64,000 bases of DNA from Alicyclobacillus kakegawensis NBRC 103104. Lineage in GTDB: Bacteria > Bacillota > Bacilli > Alicyclobacillales > Alicyclobacillaceae. Location: the NCBI RefSeq assembly GCF_001552655.1, contig NZ_BCRP01000004.1, forward strand, positions 62,001-126,000, given 5' to 3'. Below the pieces are notes generated by a model. The model did not search any database, had not been told where the DNA came from, and worked only from the letters and a program-made list of their open reading frames with translations. The number at the start of each line of letters is the position of its first letter. The stretch's first letter is position 1. Below, piece after piece: positions 1-9,522 of the stretch. The translations under genes and the position numbers were made by a program.

Positions 1-423
1 GCCGCCTTCGGACAAGGGTAGGATGGAAACCAGAAGCAGCGGCACCAAGAGTCCGCTGACCGCGTGCAGGACGGCCGAGGCTGCGCCCGGCCGGGCGGCG
101 CCGGCCTGCAGCACCAGCACGAGGCTGCGCAGCATCATCAAGGCCAGCGCTGCGGCCGCAGGCCACATCAGATTGGTCGCCACGAGCATGGCCGTGGCGG
201 GAAAGAACTCCACTACACACACCACGATGAGGATTAGGAACACGTGGATTATCGTCCACCTGAATGATGCCAGTTGGGAGCGCAGAATGAACAGCGCCTC
301 CCTGCGCTGGCGGAAATAGGCCCAGGCATACCAAATGCTGGAACCAAAATCAATGGCGGCAAACATGCCGTAAGCGAATACGCCCGCCCATATGAGAAGG
401 ATAATGAGAAAGGGTGAAGTCAT
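1..423 (-). CDS. Cytochrome bd oxidase subunit II-like membrane protein, N-terminal part
   Basis: The gene runs off the left edge of the window; 141 codons are visible. The ATG at 421-423 follows an AAGGAG-type site with good spacing. The translation is strongly hydrophobic, with about four membrane segments. The first contains AAIDFGSS, which resembles the conserved first helix of CydB-type quinol oxidase subunit II, a subunit of the terminal oxidase in the cytoplasmic membrane. The family assignment rests on this one motif and the hydrophobic pattern, so another polytopic membrane protein is possible. It is divergent from the transketolase gene. Confidence 0.5.
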   Translation of the reverse strand, partial: MTSPFLIILLIWAGVFAYGMFAAIDFGSSIWYAWAYFRQRREALFILRSQLASFRWTIIHVFLILIVVCVVEFFPATAMLVATNLMWPAAAALALMMLRSLVLVLQAGAARPGAASAVLHAVSGLLVPLLLVSILPLSEGG

Positions 424-617
424 CGTCCTGCTGCTCCTTCCACACATATAAGCCTACTCTCCCAAGCGCGCCAGAACCAGCCCCTGCCGGCGCAAGTGCT
501 GACGCTTTCGTGACCAGCCTGCGGCATGATTGTGAATGGATGTGCCGAACGCGGGCGCGTGGTATCATATAAATGAAGGGCGTCACACGCAAGTTGAACA
601 AAGGAGTGGATGTAGAA

Positions 618-2603
618 GTGGCATTTTCAGAGATAGACGAGCTTTCGGTCAAGACAATCCGCACCCTCTCCATTGATGCCATCGAAGCCGCGAATTCTGG
701 GCACCCCGGACTGCCGATGGGCGCGGCGCCGATGGCCTATGTGTTGTGGAGCCGCTACCTGCGCCACAATCCAAACAATCCTGCGTGGTTTAACCGGGAC
801 CGGTTTGTGTTGTCGGCCGGCCACGGATCGATGTTGTTGTACAGCCTGCTGCACCTGAGCGGTTACGATGTGAGCATTGAGGACCTGAAGCAGTTCCGCC
901 AGTGGGGATCAAAAACGCCGGGCCATCCGGAGTATGGACATACGCCGGGTGTGGAGGCGACGACGGGCCCGCTTGGCCAGGGAATCGCGATGGCGGTGGG
1001 CATGGCAATGGCTGAACGCTTCTTGGCTGCTCGCTTCAATCGCCCGGGACGGGAAGTGGTTGACCACTATACATACGTGCTGTGCGGCGACGGCGACCTG
1101 ATGGAAGGCGTGGCGACGGAGGCCGTCTCGCTCGCTGGCCATCTCGGGCTGAACAAGCTGATTGTCCTTTACGATTCCAACGACATCTCGCTGGATGGTC
1201 CGACCGATTGGTCGTTCACCGAGGACGTCAAGGGACGGTTTCAGGCGTGCGGCTGGAACGTCCTGCGGGTGGACGACGGCAATGACCTGGAGGAGATTTC
1301 CCGGGCGATTGCCAAGGCGAAGACCTCGACGGACAAGCCCACCCTGATTGAGGTCAAGACCGTGATTGGCTACGGCGCCCCCAACAAGCAGGGAACCTCG
1401 AAGGTGCACGGTTCCCCGCTCGGGAAGGAGGAAGCCCAGGCGGCCAAGCGGACCTACGGTTGGGAGTACGAAGACTTCCACGTGCCCGCCGAGGTGCGCG
1501 CACACTTCGCCCAGTTGGCGGAGACGGGCGCCCGTCTGGAGGCGGAGTGGAACGAGGCTTTTGAAGCGTATGGGCGCGAATTTCCTGATCTGGCGCAGCA
1601 GTTTGTCGACGCGCTGCACGGGCGGGTGAACGTCGATTGGGACAGCGTCCTGCCCGAATTTTCGGGGGCCGTGGCCACCCGCGACGCGTTCGGCAAGGTG
1701 GTCAACGCGGTGGCGCCGCACGTGCCGACGCTGTTGGGCGGATCGGCCGATTTGTCCGGCTCCAACAAGACCTTGATTGAGGGCGAGGCGCACTTCGGCC
1801 GCGCCGACTACGCCGGCAAGAACGTGTTTTACGGTGTGCGCGAGCACGCCATGGGCGCGGCGCTCAACGGCATCGCGCTGCACGGCGGGGTCATCCCGTA
1901 CGCGGGCACGTTCCTGGTCTTCTGCGATTACCTGCGCCCGTCCATTCGCCTGGCGGCGTTGATGAAGCAGCCGGTTCTGCACGTGTTTACGCACGACAGC
2001 ATCGCCGTCGGCGAAGACGGCCCGACGCATGAACCGATTGAACAGCTGGCTTCGTTGCGGGCCATTCCGGGCTATACCGTGTTCCGTCCGGCGGACGCTA
2101 CGGAGACCGCGCTGGCCTTCCGGTACGCGCTGGAACACCGTGACGGTCCGGTTGCCTTGGCACTGACGCGGCAGAAATTGCCGGTGTTGCCGGAGGTGAA
2201 GGAACACGCGAACGACTTTGCCCGCGGCGGCTACGTCCTGTATGAGCATGGCAGCAGCCCGCAGTTGATCCTGTTGGCCAGCGGCTCCGAAACGCACTTG
2301 GTCCTGGAAGCCGCGAAGAAATTGGCGACTGAGGGCGTGGCGGTGCGTGTCGTGAACATCCCCTCCATGGAACTGTTTGACCGCCAGGATGCGGCATACC
2401 GCGAGCAGGTTCTGCCCAGTGGCGTCAAGCGGCGCTTGGCCGTCGAGATGGCGCACCCGATGCCTTGGTACAAGTATGTTGGCAGCGAAGGCATCGTCTT
2501 TGGCATCGACCGGTTTGGTGCTTCGGCTCCTGGAGACGTGGTGGTTGAGAAGTACGGATTTACGTTGGACCATGTGGTGAGCTTGGCCAAAGAGTTGCTG
2601 TGA
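618..2603 (+). CDS. tkt: Transketolase
   Basis: Transfers two-carbon ketol units between sugar phosphates in the non-oxidative pentose phosphate pathway, using thiamine diphosphate, in the cytoplasm. The 661-residue product has the usual length. Visible landmarks are SGHPGLPMG near the N terminus, the cofactor-binding GDGDLMEG at 157-164, ADLSGSN, and [10 protein letters not shown] carrying the catalytic glutamate at about 409. The GTG at 618 is chosen because AAGGAG at 601-606 precedes it and the protein then begins [10 protein letters not shown] as in the family; an in-frame ATG at 573 has no such site. The window also encodes zwf and a 6-phosphogluconate dehydrogenase, as separate transcription units. 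Confidence 0.96.
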   Translation: MAFSEIDELSVKTIRTLSIDAIEAANSGHPGLPMGAAPMAYVLWSRYLRHNPNNPAWFNRDRFVLSAGHGSMLLYSLLHLSGYDVSIEDLKQFRQWGSKTPGHPEYGHTPGVEATTGPLGQGIAMAVGMAMAERFLAARFNRPGREVVDHYTYVLCGDGDLMEGVATEAVSLAGHLGLNKLIVLYDSNDISLDGPTDWSFTEDVKGRFQACGWNVLRVDDGNDLEEISRAIAKAKTSTDKPTLIEVKTVIGYGAPNKQGTSKVHGSPLGKEEAQAAKRTYGWEYEDFHVPAEVRAHFAQLAETGARLEAEWNEAFEAYGREFPDLAQQFVDALHGRVNVDWDSVLPEFSGAVATRDAFGKVVNAVAPHVPTLLGGSADLSGSNKTLIEGEAHFGRADYAGKNVFYGVREHAMGAALNGIALHGGVIPYAGTFLVFCDYLRPSIRLAALMKQPVLHVFTHDSIAVGEDGPTHEPIEQLASLRAIPGYTVFRPADATETALAFRYALEHRDGPVALALTRQKLPVLPEVKEHANDFARGGYVLYEHGSSPQLILLASGSETHLVLEAAKKLATEGVAVRVVNIPSMELFDRQDAAYREQVLPSGVKRRLAVEMAHPMPWYKYVGSEGIVFGIDRFGASAPGDVVVEKYGFTLDHVVSLAKELL

Positions 2604-2617
2604 CAAACCAGGCCCGC

Positions 2618-2660
2618 AGGGGGCTGAGATGGGCGTCCGATACGCCTGCTCAGCCCCTTT
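2618..2660 (+). terminator. Hairpin terminator after tkt
   Basis: GGGGCTGAG (2620-2628) pairs with CTCAGCCCC (2649-2657) and is followed by TTT. The U tract is short. It lies between tkt and the convergent TetR gene. Confidence 0.6.
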
Positions 2661-2669
2661 GTCGTGCCA

Positions 2670-3281
2670 TCACAGCTTGTCCATGGGGACGTAGGGGGCA
2701 AGGTGGCTGCGGATACCCGCCAGGACAAATTCGCACAAACGCTGTTCAAAGGCCGGCCTGTCTGCGGGCGCGACCTCGGTCGTGGCATAAAACGCCATGT
2801 CGCCGACGAGGGCAATCAGCATCTTGACCGTCCAATCCAGGTGCGGCACGACGATCCCGTGGTGGCGGCGCTCCAGCGCCTCCACCAAGCGGGACCCGAA
2901 ACGGTCGTACATGGCGCGCTGCTTCGTCTCCACAAACGCCCTTCCGCCGCCGCAGTAGAAGACGGCGCCGAGGGAGGGATCATCCCCAAACAACCGGAAC
3001 ACCGCGTCCACCACGGCCAGGGTGCGCGCTTCGACCGACAGCTGCGCATCGGCCAGGATGGGGGCAATGCGCTCCCAGGCGGCGTTCACCGTCTCTTCAA
3101 ACAGATCGGAAAGCAGGTGTTCGAGGGAGGAAAAGTGGAGGTAAAAGGTGCCACGGGCCACGTTGCTGGCTTCAATGACATCGGCGATGGTGACGTTTTC
3201 GTACCCTTTCTCTTGAAACAACCGCTTGGCGGTGTTCAGGATGTGCCGATGACGTTCCTCTTTGGTCATGGGCTGGCGCAT
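2670..3281 (-). CDS. TetR-family transcriptional regulator
   Basis: A 203-residue DNA-binding repressor. The N terminus has the TetR helix-turn-helix (ILNTAKRLFQEKGYENVTI, then GTFYLHF), and the C-terminal two thirds is the ligand/dimer domain, whose ligand cannot be read from sequence. The ATG at 3279-3281 follows AAAGGA. A longer reading to 3347 would run into the upstream gene. It lies 16 bp downstream of the LysR gene on the same strand, and its ribosome binding site abuts that stop codon, so the two are probably co-transcribed. No obvious target gene is adjacent. Confidence 0.9.
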   Translation of the reverse strand: MRQPMTKEERHRHILNTAKRLFQEKGYENVTIADVIEASNVARGTFYLHFSSLEHLLSDLFEETVNAAWERIAPILADAQLSVEARTLAVVDAVFRLFGDDPSLGAVFYCGGGRAFVETKQRAMYDRFGSRLVEALERRHHGIVVPHLDWTVKMLIALVGDMAFYATTEVAPADRPAFEQRLCEFVLAGIRSHLAPYVPMDKL

Positions 3282-3297
3282 CGTGTTCGAGTCCTTT

Positions 3298-4182
3298 CTA
3301 GGCGTTCGCGCGTCCTTCGCTGTAGTAGGCGGAAACCACGTCGACAAAGCGGCGAATCAGCGGCTGCTCCGCCAGGTTGCGTGGGTACGCCAGATAGGTG
3401 GGGCGGACAAAGGCCGCGTCGCCGATGGAAATGACGGCGCAGCGCTTGGTCGCGGCGTCGTAGAGGGTGCGCCGCGGCAGCAGCGACACGCCCAATCCGT
3501 GTCCCACCATCGCCTTGACGCCGTCAAAACTGTCCAGTTCCATACGTACGTTCGGATAGACCTGCTGCTTGGCGAGCAGGCTCATCACCCGTTGCCGGAA
3601 CGGGGACGACGAGCGCCCGAAGGCGATGAACGGCTCTCCGGCCAGCATCCGCACACCGCGAAACCCGTGCACCAGGTAGTGATCCATTGGCGTTACCAAG
3701 TCAATCGGGTCGGGGGTAAACTCTTTCAGCACCACATTCGGATGGTAGATAGGTTCCCCGAGAAAGCAAAAGTCCACCTGATTCGCCAGCAGGGCGTCTT
3801 TCATTTCGTCGTACAATCCCATGCGCACCTTCAGGTGCACGCGCGTCTGCCGCAGCATGCGGGTCAGGCACTCCGGCACGTCGGTGGAAACGAAGGCGCG
3901 TCCAGACATGATGCGTAACACCGGGATTCGGGAACTGTCCGGGTTCATCATCTGCTGCTCCAGCGCCTGCATGCGTTCGGCCAGGGGCAGGAATCGCTCG
4001 CCGGCCGGAGTGAGTTTGACACCTCCCGCCTGGCGCTCGAACAGTTCGTAGCCAAGGGCTCGTTCGAGCCGCTGCAGCCGGGTGGTCACCGTGGATTGGG
4101 ACATGAACAGCTGTTCGGCGGTGCGCGAAATGGATCCGATGCGCGCAATCGCCAGAAACAGGGAGACGTCTTTGGTGTCCAC
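3298..4182 (-). CDS. LysR-family transcriptional regulator
   Basis: A 294-residue regulator. The N-terminal winged helix-turn-helix (SISRTAEQLFMSQSTVTTRL) is followed by a periplasmic-binding-protein-like effector domain. The start is set by the ribosome binding site: GGAGG lies 7 bases before the GTG at 4180-4182. An ATG two codons upstream overlaps the Shine-Dalgarno sequence and has almost no spacing. It is divergent from the M3 peptidase gene across a 246-bp intergenic region and is probably in an operon with the following TetR gene. LysR proteins often regulate the divergent neighbour, which makes the peptidase gene a possible target (inference). Confidence 0.92.
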   Translation of the reverse strand: MDTKDVSLFLAIARIGSISRTAEQLFMSQSTVTTRLQRLERALGYELFERQAGGVKLTPAGERFLPLAERMQALEQQMMNPDSSRIPVLRIMSGRAFVSTDVPECLTRMLRQTRVHLKVRMGLYDEMKDALLANQVDFCFLGEPIYHPNVVLKEFTPDPIDLVTPMDHYLVHGFRGVRMLAGEPFIAFGRSSSPFRQRVMSLLAKQQVYPNVRMELDSFDGVKAMVGHGLGVSLLPRRTLYDAATKRCAVISIGDAAFVRPTYLAYPRNLAEQPLIRRFVDVVSAYYSEGRANA

Positions 4183-4428
4183 GGGCATCCCTCCAGGTGG
4201 CTCGTCGGGTCTGGACGGTTCCAGATTTGAGGCTGCACATGTATTGTATACCACAATCCGCGCCCATCCACAGCCGCCGAGCAAGCTCGCTGTGCGCGGC
4301 GGACACCAGGAGGCTTATCGGTCCCTGTGCCGGGCGGCGGATTCGGCATGACACGGCGTCTGATTCTTGATACATTGAAAACAGCCGCTCGTATGGCGAC
4401 GGTCAGCCCAAGCAAGGGAGCGAGTTAC

Positions 4429-6219
4429 ATGGAGAATTCATGGAATCCGACATGGGATTTGGATGTCATTTTTCCTGGTGGGAGCAATTCGGTTCTGTTC
4501 AACCAGTTTCTCGACGCCCTGGTCGCCGATTTGCGGGACTTGTTGTCCCGGGCCAGGCAGTTGACACCACAGACGGACGCAGAGGGCTGGCTGGCTTTTC
4601 TGGATCCGTTCACAGACGCGTCGAAGCGACTCAGCGAGGCCGAGGCGTATGTCTCCTGTCTGACTGCCCAGGACGTCCACGATGAGCAGGCCAAGTTGCT
4701 GGAGGCGCGGGTAAACCAGGCGGCCGCTGTGCACGAATCCGTCTCGACGGTGTATGAACAGGTGCTAGGCCGCATCCCGGAGGACACATGGCAGCGTTTG
4801 CTGCGCCACGAGCGCTTGGCCGGCGTGGCGTTCCCGTTGTCCGAGGCGCGTGCACGGGCCGCCCGCAAACTGCCGGCCGAGCAGGAGGTGCTGATCTCGG
4901 ACCTGGCCGTGGACGGGTACCATGCCTGGGGGAACTTCTACTATTCCTTGATTGGACAAACGCTGATTCCCTATGAGGAAGATGGGAGGACGGTCCACCT
5001 GTCGGTCGGCCAAGCGAACAACAAGCTCCGCGACGGACAGCGCCGGGTGCGGGAGCAGGTGTTCACAAACTTCGAGCGGGCGTTTCAGGAAAAAGAGGAG
5101 CTGTACGCGCAGACGCTCAATCACTTGGCCGGATACCGCCTGGCAGTGTACAGAGCGCGCGGTTGGGATTCGGTGCTGGCGGAACCGCTGGACTACAACC
5201 GGATGCGGCCGGAGACCTTGGACGCGATGTGGGCGGCCATTGTCGACAACAAGGACGTGTTCGTCCAGGCGCTGTCCGCCAAGGCGAAGCTGCTGGGCTT
5301 AAGCCAGTTGTCCTGGCACGATGTCGATGCGCCGGTCGGATCAGAGGACAAGGTGTTCAGCCCGGACGAGGCGCGCGATTTTGTCGTCGATCACTTTGCC
5401 CGCTTCAGCCCGGATATGGCCGCATTCGCCAGGTCCTGCTTCGACAAGCGCTGGATAGAAGCGGAAGACCGGCCGGGCAAGCGCCCTGGCGGCTTTTGCA
5501 CCAGTTTTCCGGTGAGCGAACAGACGCGCATCTTCATGACCTTTTCCGGCACCGCGGACAACGTGTCCACATTGGCGCACGAACTGGGTCACGCGTATCA
5601 TCAGCACGTGATGCGCGGCGTGCCGTACCTGGCCAGCCGTTATGCGATGAACGTGGCGGAGACGGCCTCCACCTTCGCGGAGGCGATTGTGGTGGATGCG
5701 GCGTTGGCGGCGGCCACCGATGCACAGGCCAAACTGGCCATGCTGGATGCGAAAGTCACCCAGAGTGTCGCGATGTTCATGAACATCCACGCCCGGTTCC
5801 TGTTTGAGACTCGGTTTTATGAGCGACGGCGGCAGGGGATGGTCAGCGCTGCAGAACTGAACGAGTTGATGGAAGCGGCCCAGCGCGAAGCCTACTGTGG
5901 GACGCTCGGGCAGTACCATCCGCGATTCTGGGCGGCGAAGTTGCATTTTTACATCACCGAAGTGCCGTTCTACAACTTCCCCTACACGTTCGGCTACCTG
6001 TTCAGCACCGGGATCTACGCCCGCGCGCAGCAGGAGGGCCCCGGGTTTGCGGCCAAGTACGTGGACCTTCTGCGCGACACCGGCCGCTTGAGCACGGAAG
6101 ACCTCGCCGCCAAACACCTTGGGGTGGATTTGACGAAACCCGATTTTTGGCAACAGGCGCTGCAGCAACTCAAGGCGGACGCGCTCGCCTTCATTGCGGC
6201 GGCTGACGCGGCGTCCTGA
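4429..6219 (+). CDS. pepF: M3-family oligoendopeptidase (PepF-like)
   Basis: A cytoplasmic zinc metallopeptidase that degrades oligopeptides. The 596-residue product carries HELGH at 384-388, the two zinc-ligand histidines plus catalytic Glu, followed by the downstream glutamate region ETASTFAEA, as in M3/oligopeptidase F proteins. The length suits the PepF branch. The ATG at 4429 is chosen because AAGGGAG ends 8 bases upstream and the protein then begins MENSWNPTWDLD, typical of the family. It is divergent from the LysR gene. Confidence 0.93.
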   Translation: MENSWNPTWDLDVIFPGGSNSVLFNQFLDALVADLRDLLSRARQLTPQTDAEGWLAFLDPFTDASKRLSEAEAYVSCLTAQDVHDEQAKLLEARVNQAAAVHESVSTVYEQVLGRIPEDTWQRLLRHERLAGVAFPLSEARARAARKLPAEQEVLISDLAVDGYHAWGNFYYSLIGQTLIPYEEDGRTVHLSVGQANNKLRDGQRRVREQVFTNFERAFQEKEELYAQTLNHLAGYRLAVYRARGWDSVLAEPLDYNRMRPETLDAMWAAIVDNKDVFVQALSAKAKLLGLSQLSWHDVDAPVGSEDKVFSPDEARDFVVDHFARFSPDMAAFARSCFDKRWIEAEDRPGKRPGGFCTSFPVSEQTRIFMTFSGTADNVSTLAHELGHAYHQHVMRGVPYLASRYAMNVAETASTFAEAIVVDAALAAATDAQAKLAMLDAKVTQSVAMFMNIHARFLFETRFYERRRQGMVSAAELNELMEAAQREAYCGTLGQYHPRFWAAKLHFYITEVPFYNFPYTFGYLFSTGIYARAQQEGPGFAAKYVDLLRDTGRLSTEDLAAKHLGVDLTKPDFWQQALQQLKADALAFIAAADAAS

Positions 6220-6271
6220 ACGACGCTTGTGGGGTGAACGATGCATGGGCAAGGCGCGGATCTGATGCCTG

Positions 6272-6302
6272 GGCCAGGGGCGCTGTCGTGGCGTCCCTGG
6301 CC
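6272..6302. terminator. GC-rich hairpin between pepF and thiG
   Basis: GGCCAGGG (6272-6279) is complementary to CCCTGGCC (6295-6302), in the convergent interval between pepF and thiG. There is no T tract on either strand, so a role as bidirectional terminator is only plausible. Confidence 0.35.
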
Positions 6303-6345
6303 TACGGCCTACTGTCCCTCGCAGGCTTCACTTGAAGAACCGGGG

Positions 6346-7137
6346 TCAAGGCGCCGCGGCCTGGCCGATGAGCCCGCTCGTCGGGCTGCTCGGCGAGGCC
6401 GTATCCGATTTTGGGATTCTTCCGGCCAACCGGCCCATGCGCCCAGATTCCACCGCCATGGCCATCGCACGCGCCATGGCCACCGGATTGCCCGCTTTGG
6501 CGATGGCCGTGTTGACGAGCACCGCATCCGCGCCGAGTTCCATCGCCAGCGCTGCGTCCGACGGGGCGCCGATGCCCGCGTCGACGACCACCGGCACGCG
6601 TCCCGCGACGGCTTCGATGATGCGCTCGATACGCTCTGGGCTCGGCAGTCCCTGTCCTGTGCCGATGGCCGATCCGAACGGCATCACAGCGGCGCATCCA
6701 ATCTCGACGAGGCGCCTGGCCACCGTGTGGTCATCGGTCGTGTAGGGCAGCACGACAAACCCTTCATTCACCAATTGCTGGGCGGCCTCCACGGTAGCGA
6801 CCGGGTCCGGCAGGAGTGTACCGTCGTCAGGGATGACCTCGAGTTTCACCCAGTTCGACAATCCAGCCGCCCGCGCCAGCCGTGCGGTTCGCACCGCCTC
6901 GTCAACCGTATGGCAGCCAGCCGTGTTGGGCAGCAGAAAGTGGTTATCCAGGTCGATGTAGTCCAACAGCGATTCTTCACGCCGGTCTAGGTTGACGCGG
7001 CGCACCGCGACGGTGACAATCTCGGCGCCGGAGGCCGACAGCGCCGCGCGCATTTCCTCCAACGTGCGGTATTTTCCGGTCCCAATCATCAGGCGCGAGC
7101 GGAAGCTGCGCCCGGCAATCGTCAGTGGCTGGTCCAT
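6346..7137 (-). CDS. thiG: Thiazole synthase
   Basis: Forms the thiazole phosphate moiety of thiamine from deoxyxylulose 5-phosphate, dehydroglycine and ThiS thiocarboxylate. The 263-residue TIM barrel contains [12 protein letters not shown] near the N terminus and the catalytic lysine, predicted at Lys98 in [11 protein letters not shown]. The phosphate-binding motifs [11 protein letters not shown] and [11 protein letters not shown] are also present. The ATG is preceded by AAGGAGG. It is the last gene of tenI-thiO-thiS-thiG, the same order as part of the Bacillus subtilis tenA-tenI-thiOSGFD operon. Confidence 0.97.
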   Translation of the reverse strand: MDQPLTIAGRSFRSRLMIGTGKYRTLEEMRAALSASGAEIVTVAVRRVNLDRREESLLDYIDLDNHFLLPNTAGCHTVDEAVRTARLARAAGLSNWVKLEVIPDDGTLLPDPVATVEAAQQLVNEGFVVLPYTTDDHTVARRLVEIGCAAVMPFGSAIGTGQGLPSPERIERIIEAVAGRVPVVVDAGIGAPSDAALAMELGADAVLVNTAIAKAGNPVAMARAMAMAVESGRMGRLAGRIPKSDTASPSSPTSGLIGQAAAP

Positions 7138-7214
7138 GTTGTAGCCTCCTTGTCAGGTGTCGCCTCGGTTTGCCGCGGGCTCGCCGCCGCGGACCGTTGC
7201 CTGTCGGGTGTGGC

Positions 7215-7415
7215 TCAACCGCCGCCGACAAAGCGTACGATTTCCAGCGTGTCGCCTTCGGTCAAGGCGTGGCTGGCGAATTGATCCCGGTCGAGGATGC
7301 GACCGTTGCACTCGACGGCAATCCGCTCGCCGGCAAGGTCGAGGTGGGCAATCAGGTCGGCGATTGTCAGCGGCTCCGGGAGTTCGCGTGTCTGTCCGTT
7401 GATGGTCAGTCGCAT
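7215..7415 (-). CDS. thiS: Sulfur carrier protein ThiS
   Basis: A 66-residue ubiquitin-fold sulfur carrier. Its C-terminal diglycine (sequence ends FVGGG) is adenylated by a ThiF-type E1 enzyme and converted to the thiocarboxylate used by ThiG. The ATG at 7413-7415 follows a strong AGGAGG. It starts 4 bp after the thiO stop and 77 bp separate it from thiG. A longer in-frame reading into thiO has no ribosome binding site. Confidence 0.95.
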   Translation of the reverse strand: MRLTINGQTRELPEPLTIADLIAHLDLAGERIAVECNGRILDRDQFASHALTEGDTLEIVRFVGGG

Positions 7416-7419
7416 TCGC

Positions 7420-8547
7420 TCACCTCCTGCTCTGAGGCTCCTGGGGTAATACCGATTCCGGTGCAAACGCCCGCCACAGCTCCGGCAGCGGCTGGTGTGT
7501 CGCCAGCGCCGCGACGATGCGGGCGGTGATGGGCGAGAGCAGCACTCCATTGCGAAAGTGGCCGACGGCGACAATCACCTGCGGTAGGTGGGGCAGGCGC
7601 CCAATCATGGGTTCTCCTGTCGGCGATCCCGGCCGCAGCCCAGTCCAGGCGCGCTCGAACACGGCGTCGCTCAATCCGGGGGCCACTTCCGCCAATCCGT
7701 TCAGCAGAATGGCCAGGCCGCCCGCTGTCAGCTCGCGGTCGAAGCCGGCCCCGTGTTCCTCGGTCGCCCCGACGACGATGGTGCCGTCGCGCTTGGGAAC
7801 CAGGTAGACCGATTCCGTATGCACCGTGTGCGTCAGCCGGCCCCGGCGCGGACGGACTGCCAGAAGCTGCCCTTTGACCGGCCGGATGGGAAAGGGGACG
7901 TGCAGGCTGCTCAACAACGCGTGCGCCCAAGCCCCGGATGCGATTACCACCTGTTGCGCCCGAAAGGTCTCCTCCTGCGTGGTCACGCGTACCCCAGATC
8001 CGTCCGGGTCTATCCTCAGCACCTGCGCGCCTTCGCGCACCTGCGCCCGGCGCCTGGCCGCCTCCCCGACCGCCCGGGCCAACCGCGGCGCAGAGAGATT
8101 GCCATCTTCCGGCAGGTACAAGGCGCCCGCGGCCGGGGCCAGCAGGGGCTCCTGCGCGGCGAGTTGTTCCCGCGGCCACCACTCGCCGCTGCCCCCGTGT
8201 TCCTGCTGCCAGGTCAACTGCGCCTGCAGGCGGTCCGCGGCCTGCTCGTCCGCGGCCACCTGGAGGATGCCACTTTGCACCAGCTCGATGTCGATCCCGG
8301 TCTCGGCCAGCAGCGCCTCCGCCCATTTGGGATAGAGCCTGCGGCTTTCCAGGCAAAGTTGAAAGAACGACCCTGGGGCTTTGACTTCCAGCTGTGCGCC
8401 CAGCATGCCGGCCGCGGCGCTCGACGCTTCGCCTCCGAGACGGCCCCGTTCCAACAGCAGCACCGATTGACCATTCTGTCCAATCAGCCACGCGCAGCTG
8501 GACCCGATAGCGCCGCCGCCAATCACAATCGTGTCGTACGTGTTCAT
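7420..8547 (-). CDS. thiO: Glycine oxidase ThiO
   Basis: A FAD-dependent amine oxidase of the DAO fold that makes the iminoglycine precursor of the thiazole ring under aerobic conditions. The 375-residue product begins MNTYDTIVIGGGAIGSS, a dinucleotide-binding GxGxxG, and carries the family landmarks PVKGQLLAVRP and GLRPGSPTGEPMIG near the C terminus. The start codon overlaps the tenI stop (ATGA), indicating translational coupling. A longer ORF extending upstream in frame is an overlap with tenI. Confidence 0.94.
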   Translation of the reverse strand: MNTYDTIVIGGGAIGSSCAWLIGQNGQSVLLLERGRLGGEASSAAAGMLGAQLEVKAPGSFFQLCLESRRLYPKWAEALLAETGIDIELVQSGILQVAADEQAADRLQAQLTWQQEHGGSGEWWPREQLAAQEPLLAPAAGALYLPEDGNLSAPRLARAVGEAARRRAQVREGAQVLRIDPDGSGVRVTTQEETFRAQQVVIASGAWAHALLSSLHVPFPIRPVKGQLLAVRPRRGRLTHTVHTESVYLVPKRDGTIVVGATEEHGAGFDRELTAGGLAILLNGLAEVAPGLSDAVFERAWTGLRPGSPTGEPMIGRLPHLPQVIVAVGHFRNGVLLSPITARIVAALATHQPLPELWRAFAPESVLPQEPQSRR

Positions 8548-9254
8548 CCCCGTGCGCCTCCCAAGTTGCCGCCGCCGACCGGGACGTCCGGTCGCGGCAG
8601 TGGAAATGGGTGTTTGGGCTCCGTCTGTGAGCGAGCCATCGCGCGTTTGAGTTCGGCCGCCGCCTCCGCCGGATGAGGATGGTCGAGGACAGCGCCAATG
8701 ACAGCCACGCCGCTGCAGCCTGTGGCCAGGACCAGGTCGACGTTGCTTTTGTCGATGCCGCCGATGGCAATCACCGGGATCGACACGCTCTCCACAATGC
8801 GCCGCAGCTCCGCCAGGCCGCGGGGTGGGACACCAGGATGGGACTCGCTGGCGAACACGTGGCCAAAGGTGATGTAATCCGCCCCCTGTTCGGCGGCCGC
8901 TATGGCCGCCGCATAGCTGTGCACTGAGCAGCCAATCAGGCCGGGCCAACCGCTCTCCTTGACAACGCGGCGGACAGCCGCGACCGGCAGCGATTTTGCG
9001 GCCAGGTGGACTCCGTCGGCACCGAGGGCCATGGCCACGTCGAGGCGGTCATTGACGAGCAGAGCGGCCGACAACCGGGCTGCGGCGAGATCCCTCAACA
9101 GGGATTGGCAGTCCGCGTACGAGGGTCCGGCCGGCGCTTTTTTCTCCCGCCATTGAATGACGTCGGCGCCGCCGCGCACGCTCTCCACCAGGCTCTCGGC
9201 CAAGGGCAGGCGGGAGCGCTGCCGGTCGCTGACCACGTGCAGTACAGCCTTCAT
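8544..9254 (-). CDS. tenI: Thiazole tautomerase TenI (ThiE paralogue)
   Basis: A 236-residue TIM barrel of the ThiE/TenI family. The segment GCSVHSYAAA...ADYITFGHVF...GVPPRG matches TenI rather than ThiE: TenI has GHVF with a catalytic histidine (here His132), whereas thiamine phosphate synthases have a GPxFxTxTK segment. TenI aromatises the ThiG product. Position before thiO-thiS-thiG, as in Bacillus subtilis, supports this. The tail after residue 205 (PKHPFPLPRPDVPVGGGN) is low-complexity and unlike either family. A thiamine phosphate synthase role cannot be fully excluded. Confidence 0.83.
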   Translation of the reverse strand: MKAVLHVVSDRQRSRLPLAESLVESVRGGADVIQWREKKAPAGPSYADCQSLLRDLAAARLSAALLVNDRLDVAMALGADGVHLAAKSLPVAAVRRVVKESGWPGLIGCSVHSYAAAIAAAEQGADYITFGHVFASESHPGVPPRGLAELRRIVESVSIPVIAIGGIDKSNVDLVLATGCSGVAVIGAVLDHPHPAEAAAELKRAMARSQTEPKHPFPLPRPDVPVGGGNLGGARG

Positions 9255-9311
9255 CTCATCCCGCCTTTCTGCGTATCTGGATTCGGTCGCACACGGTCAG
9301 TGGGACAAACG

Positions 9312-9341
9312 AAAAAAGCCGCACCCAAAGAACGGGGCGGC
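9312..9341 (-). terminator. Intrinsic terminator in the tenI leader
   Basis: On the minus strand GCCGCCCC (9341-9334) pairs with GGG(T)GCGGC (9326-9318) around a short loop and is followed by six T (9317-9312). It lies about 57 bp upstream of the tenI start, within the leader, so it is a candidate attenuator. Smaller hairpins, such as AAACGC/GCGTTT (9364-9381), sit upstream. Confidence 0.65.
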
Positions 9342-9522
9342 GGGTCTCCACTCTGTACCCAACAAACGCAACCGGGCGTTTATGTATTTGGCGCTGTCAA
9401 GCCTCTTGGCTCTATCAGACTATCATGGGCATGCGACAGACGTCAAGACAATGGAGCGGGCAGCAAACGGGGACGGATTTGTGTACAATAGCGTCAATCA
9501 ATGACTGTGAGGGTGGCGACAG

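Noticed and set aside
909-2606. Long open frame (565 codons) antisense to transketolase
   Set aside because: Shadow of a high-GC gene. The tkt frame has full family motifs; the antisense product is Arg/His/Gln-rich without domains or a ribosome binding site.
7406-8770. 454-codon frame overlapping thiO
   Set aside because: Same strand, wrong frame; the product is Gly/Arg-rich, and thiO carries the FAD motif and coupled start.
9300-9430. T-box riboswitch before tenI
   Set aside because: TGGAGACC before the terminator recalls the T-box (TGGNACC), but the leader is too short, the match is imperfect and no aminoacylation or amino-acid gene follows.
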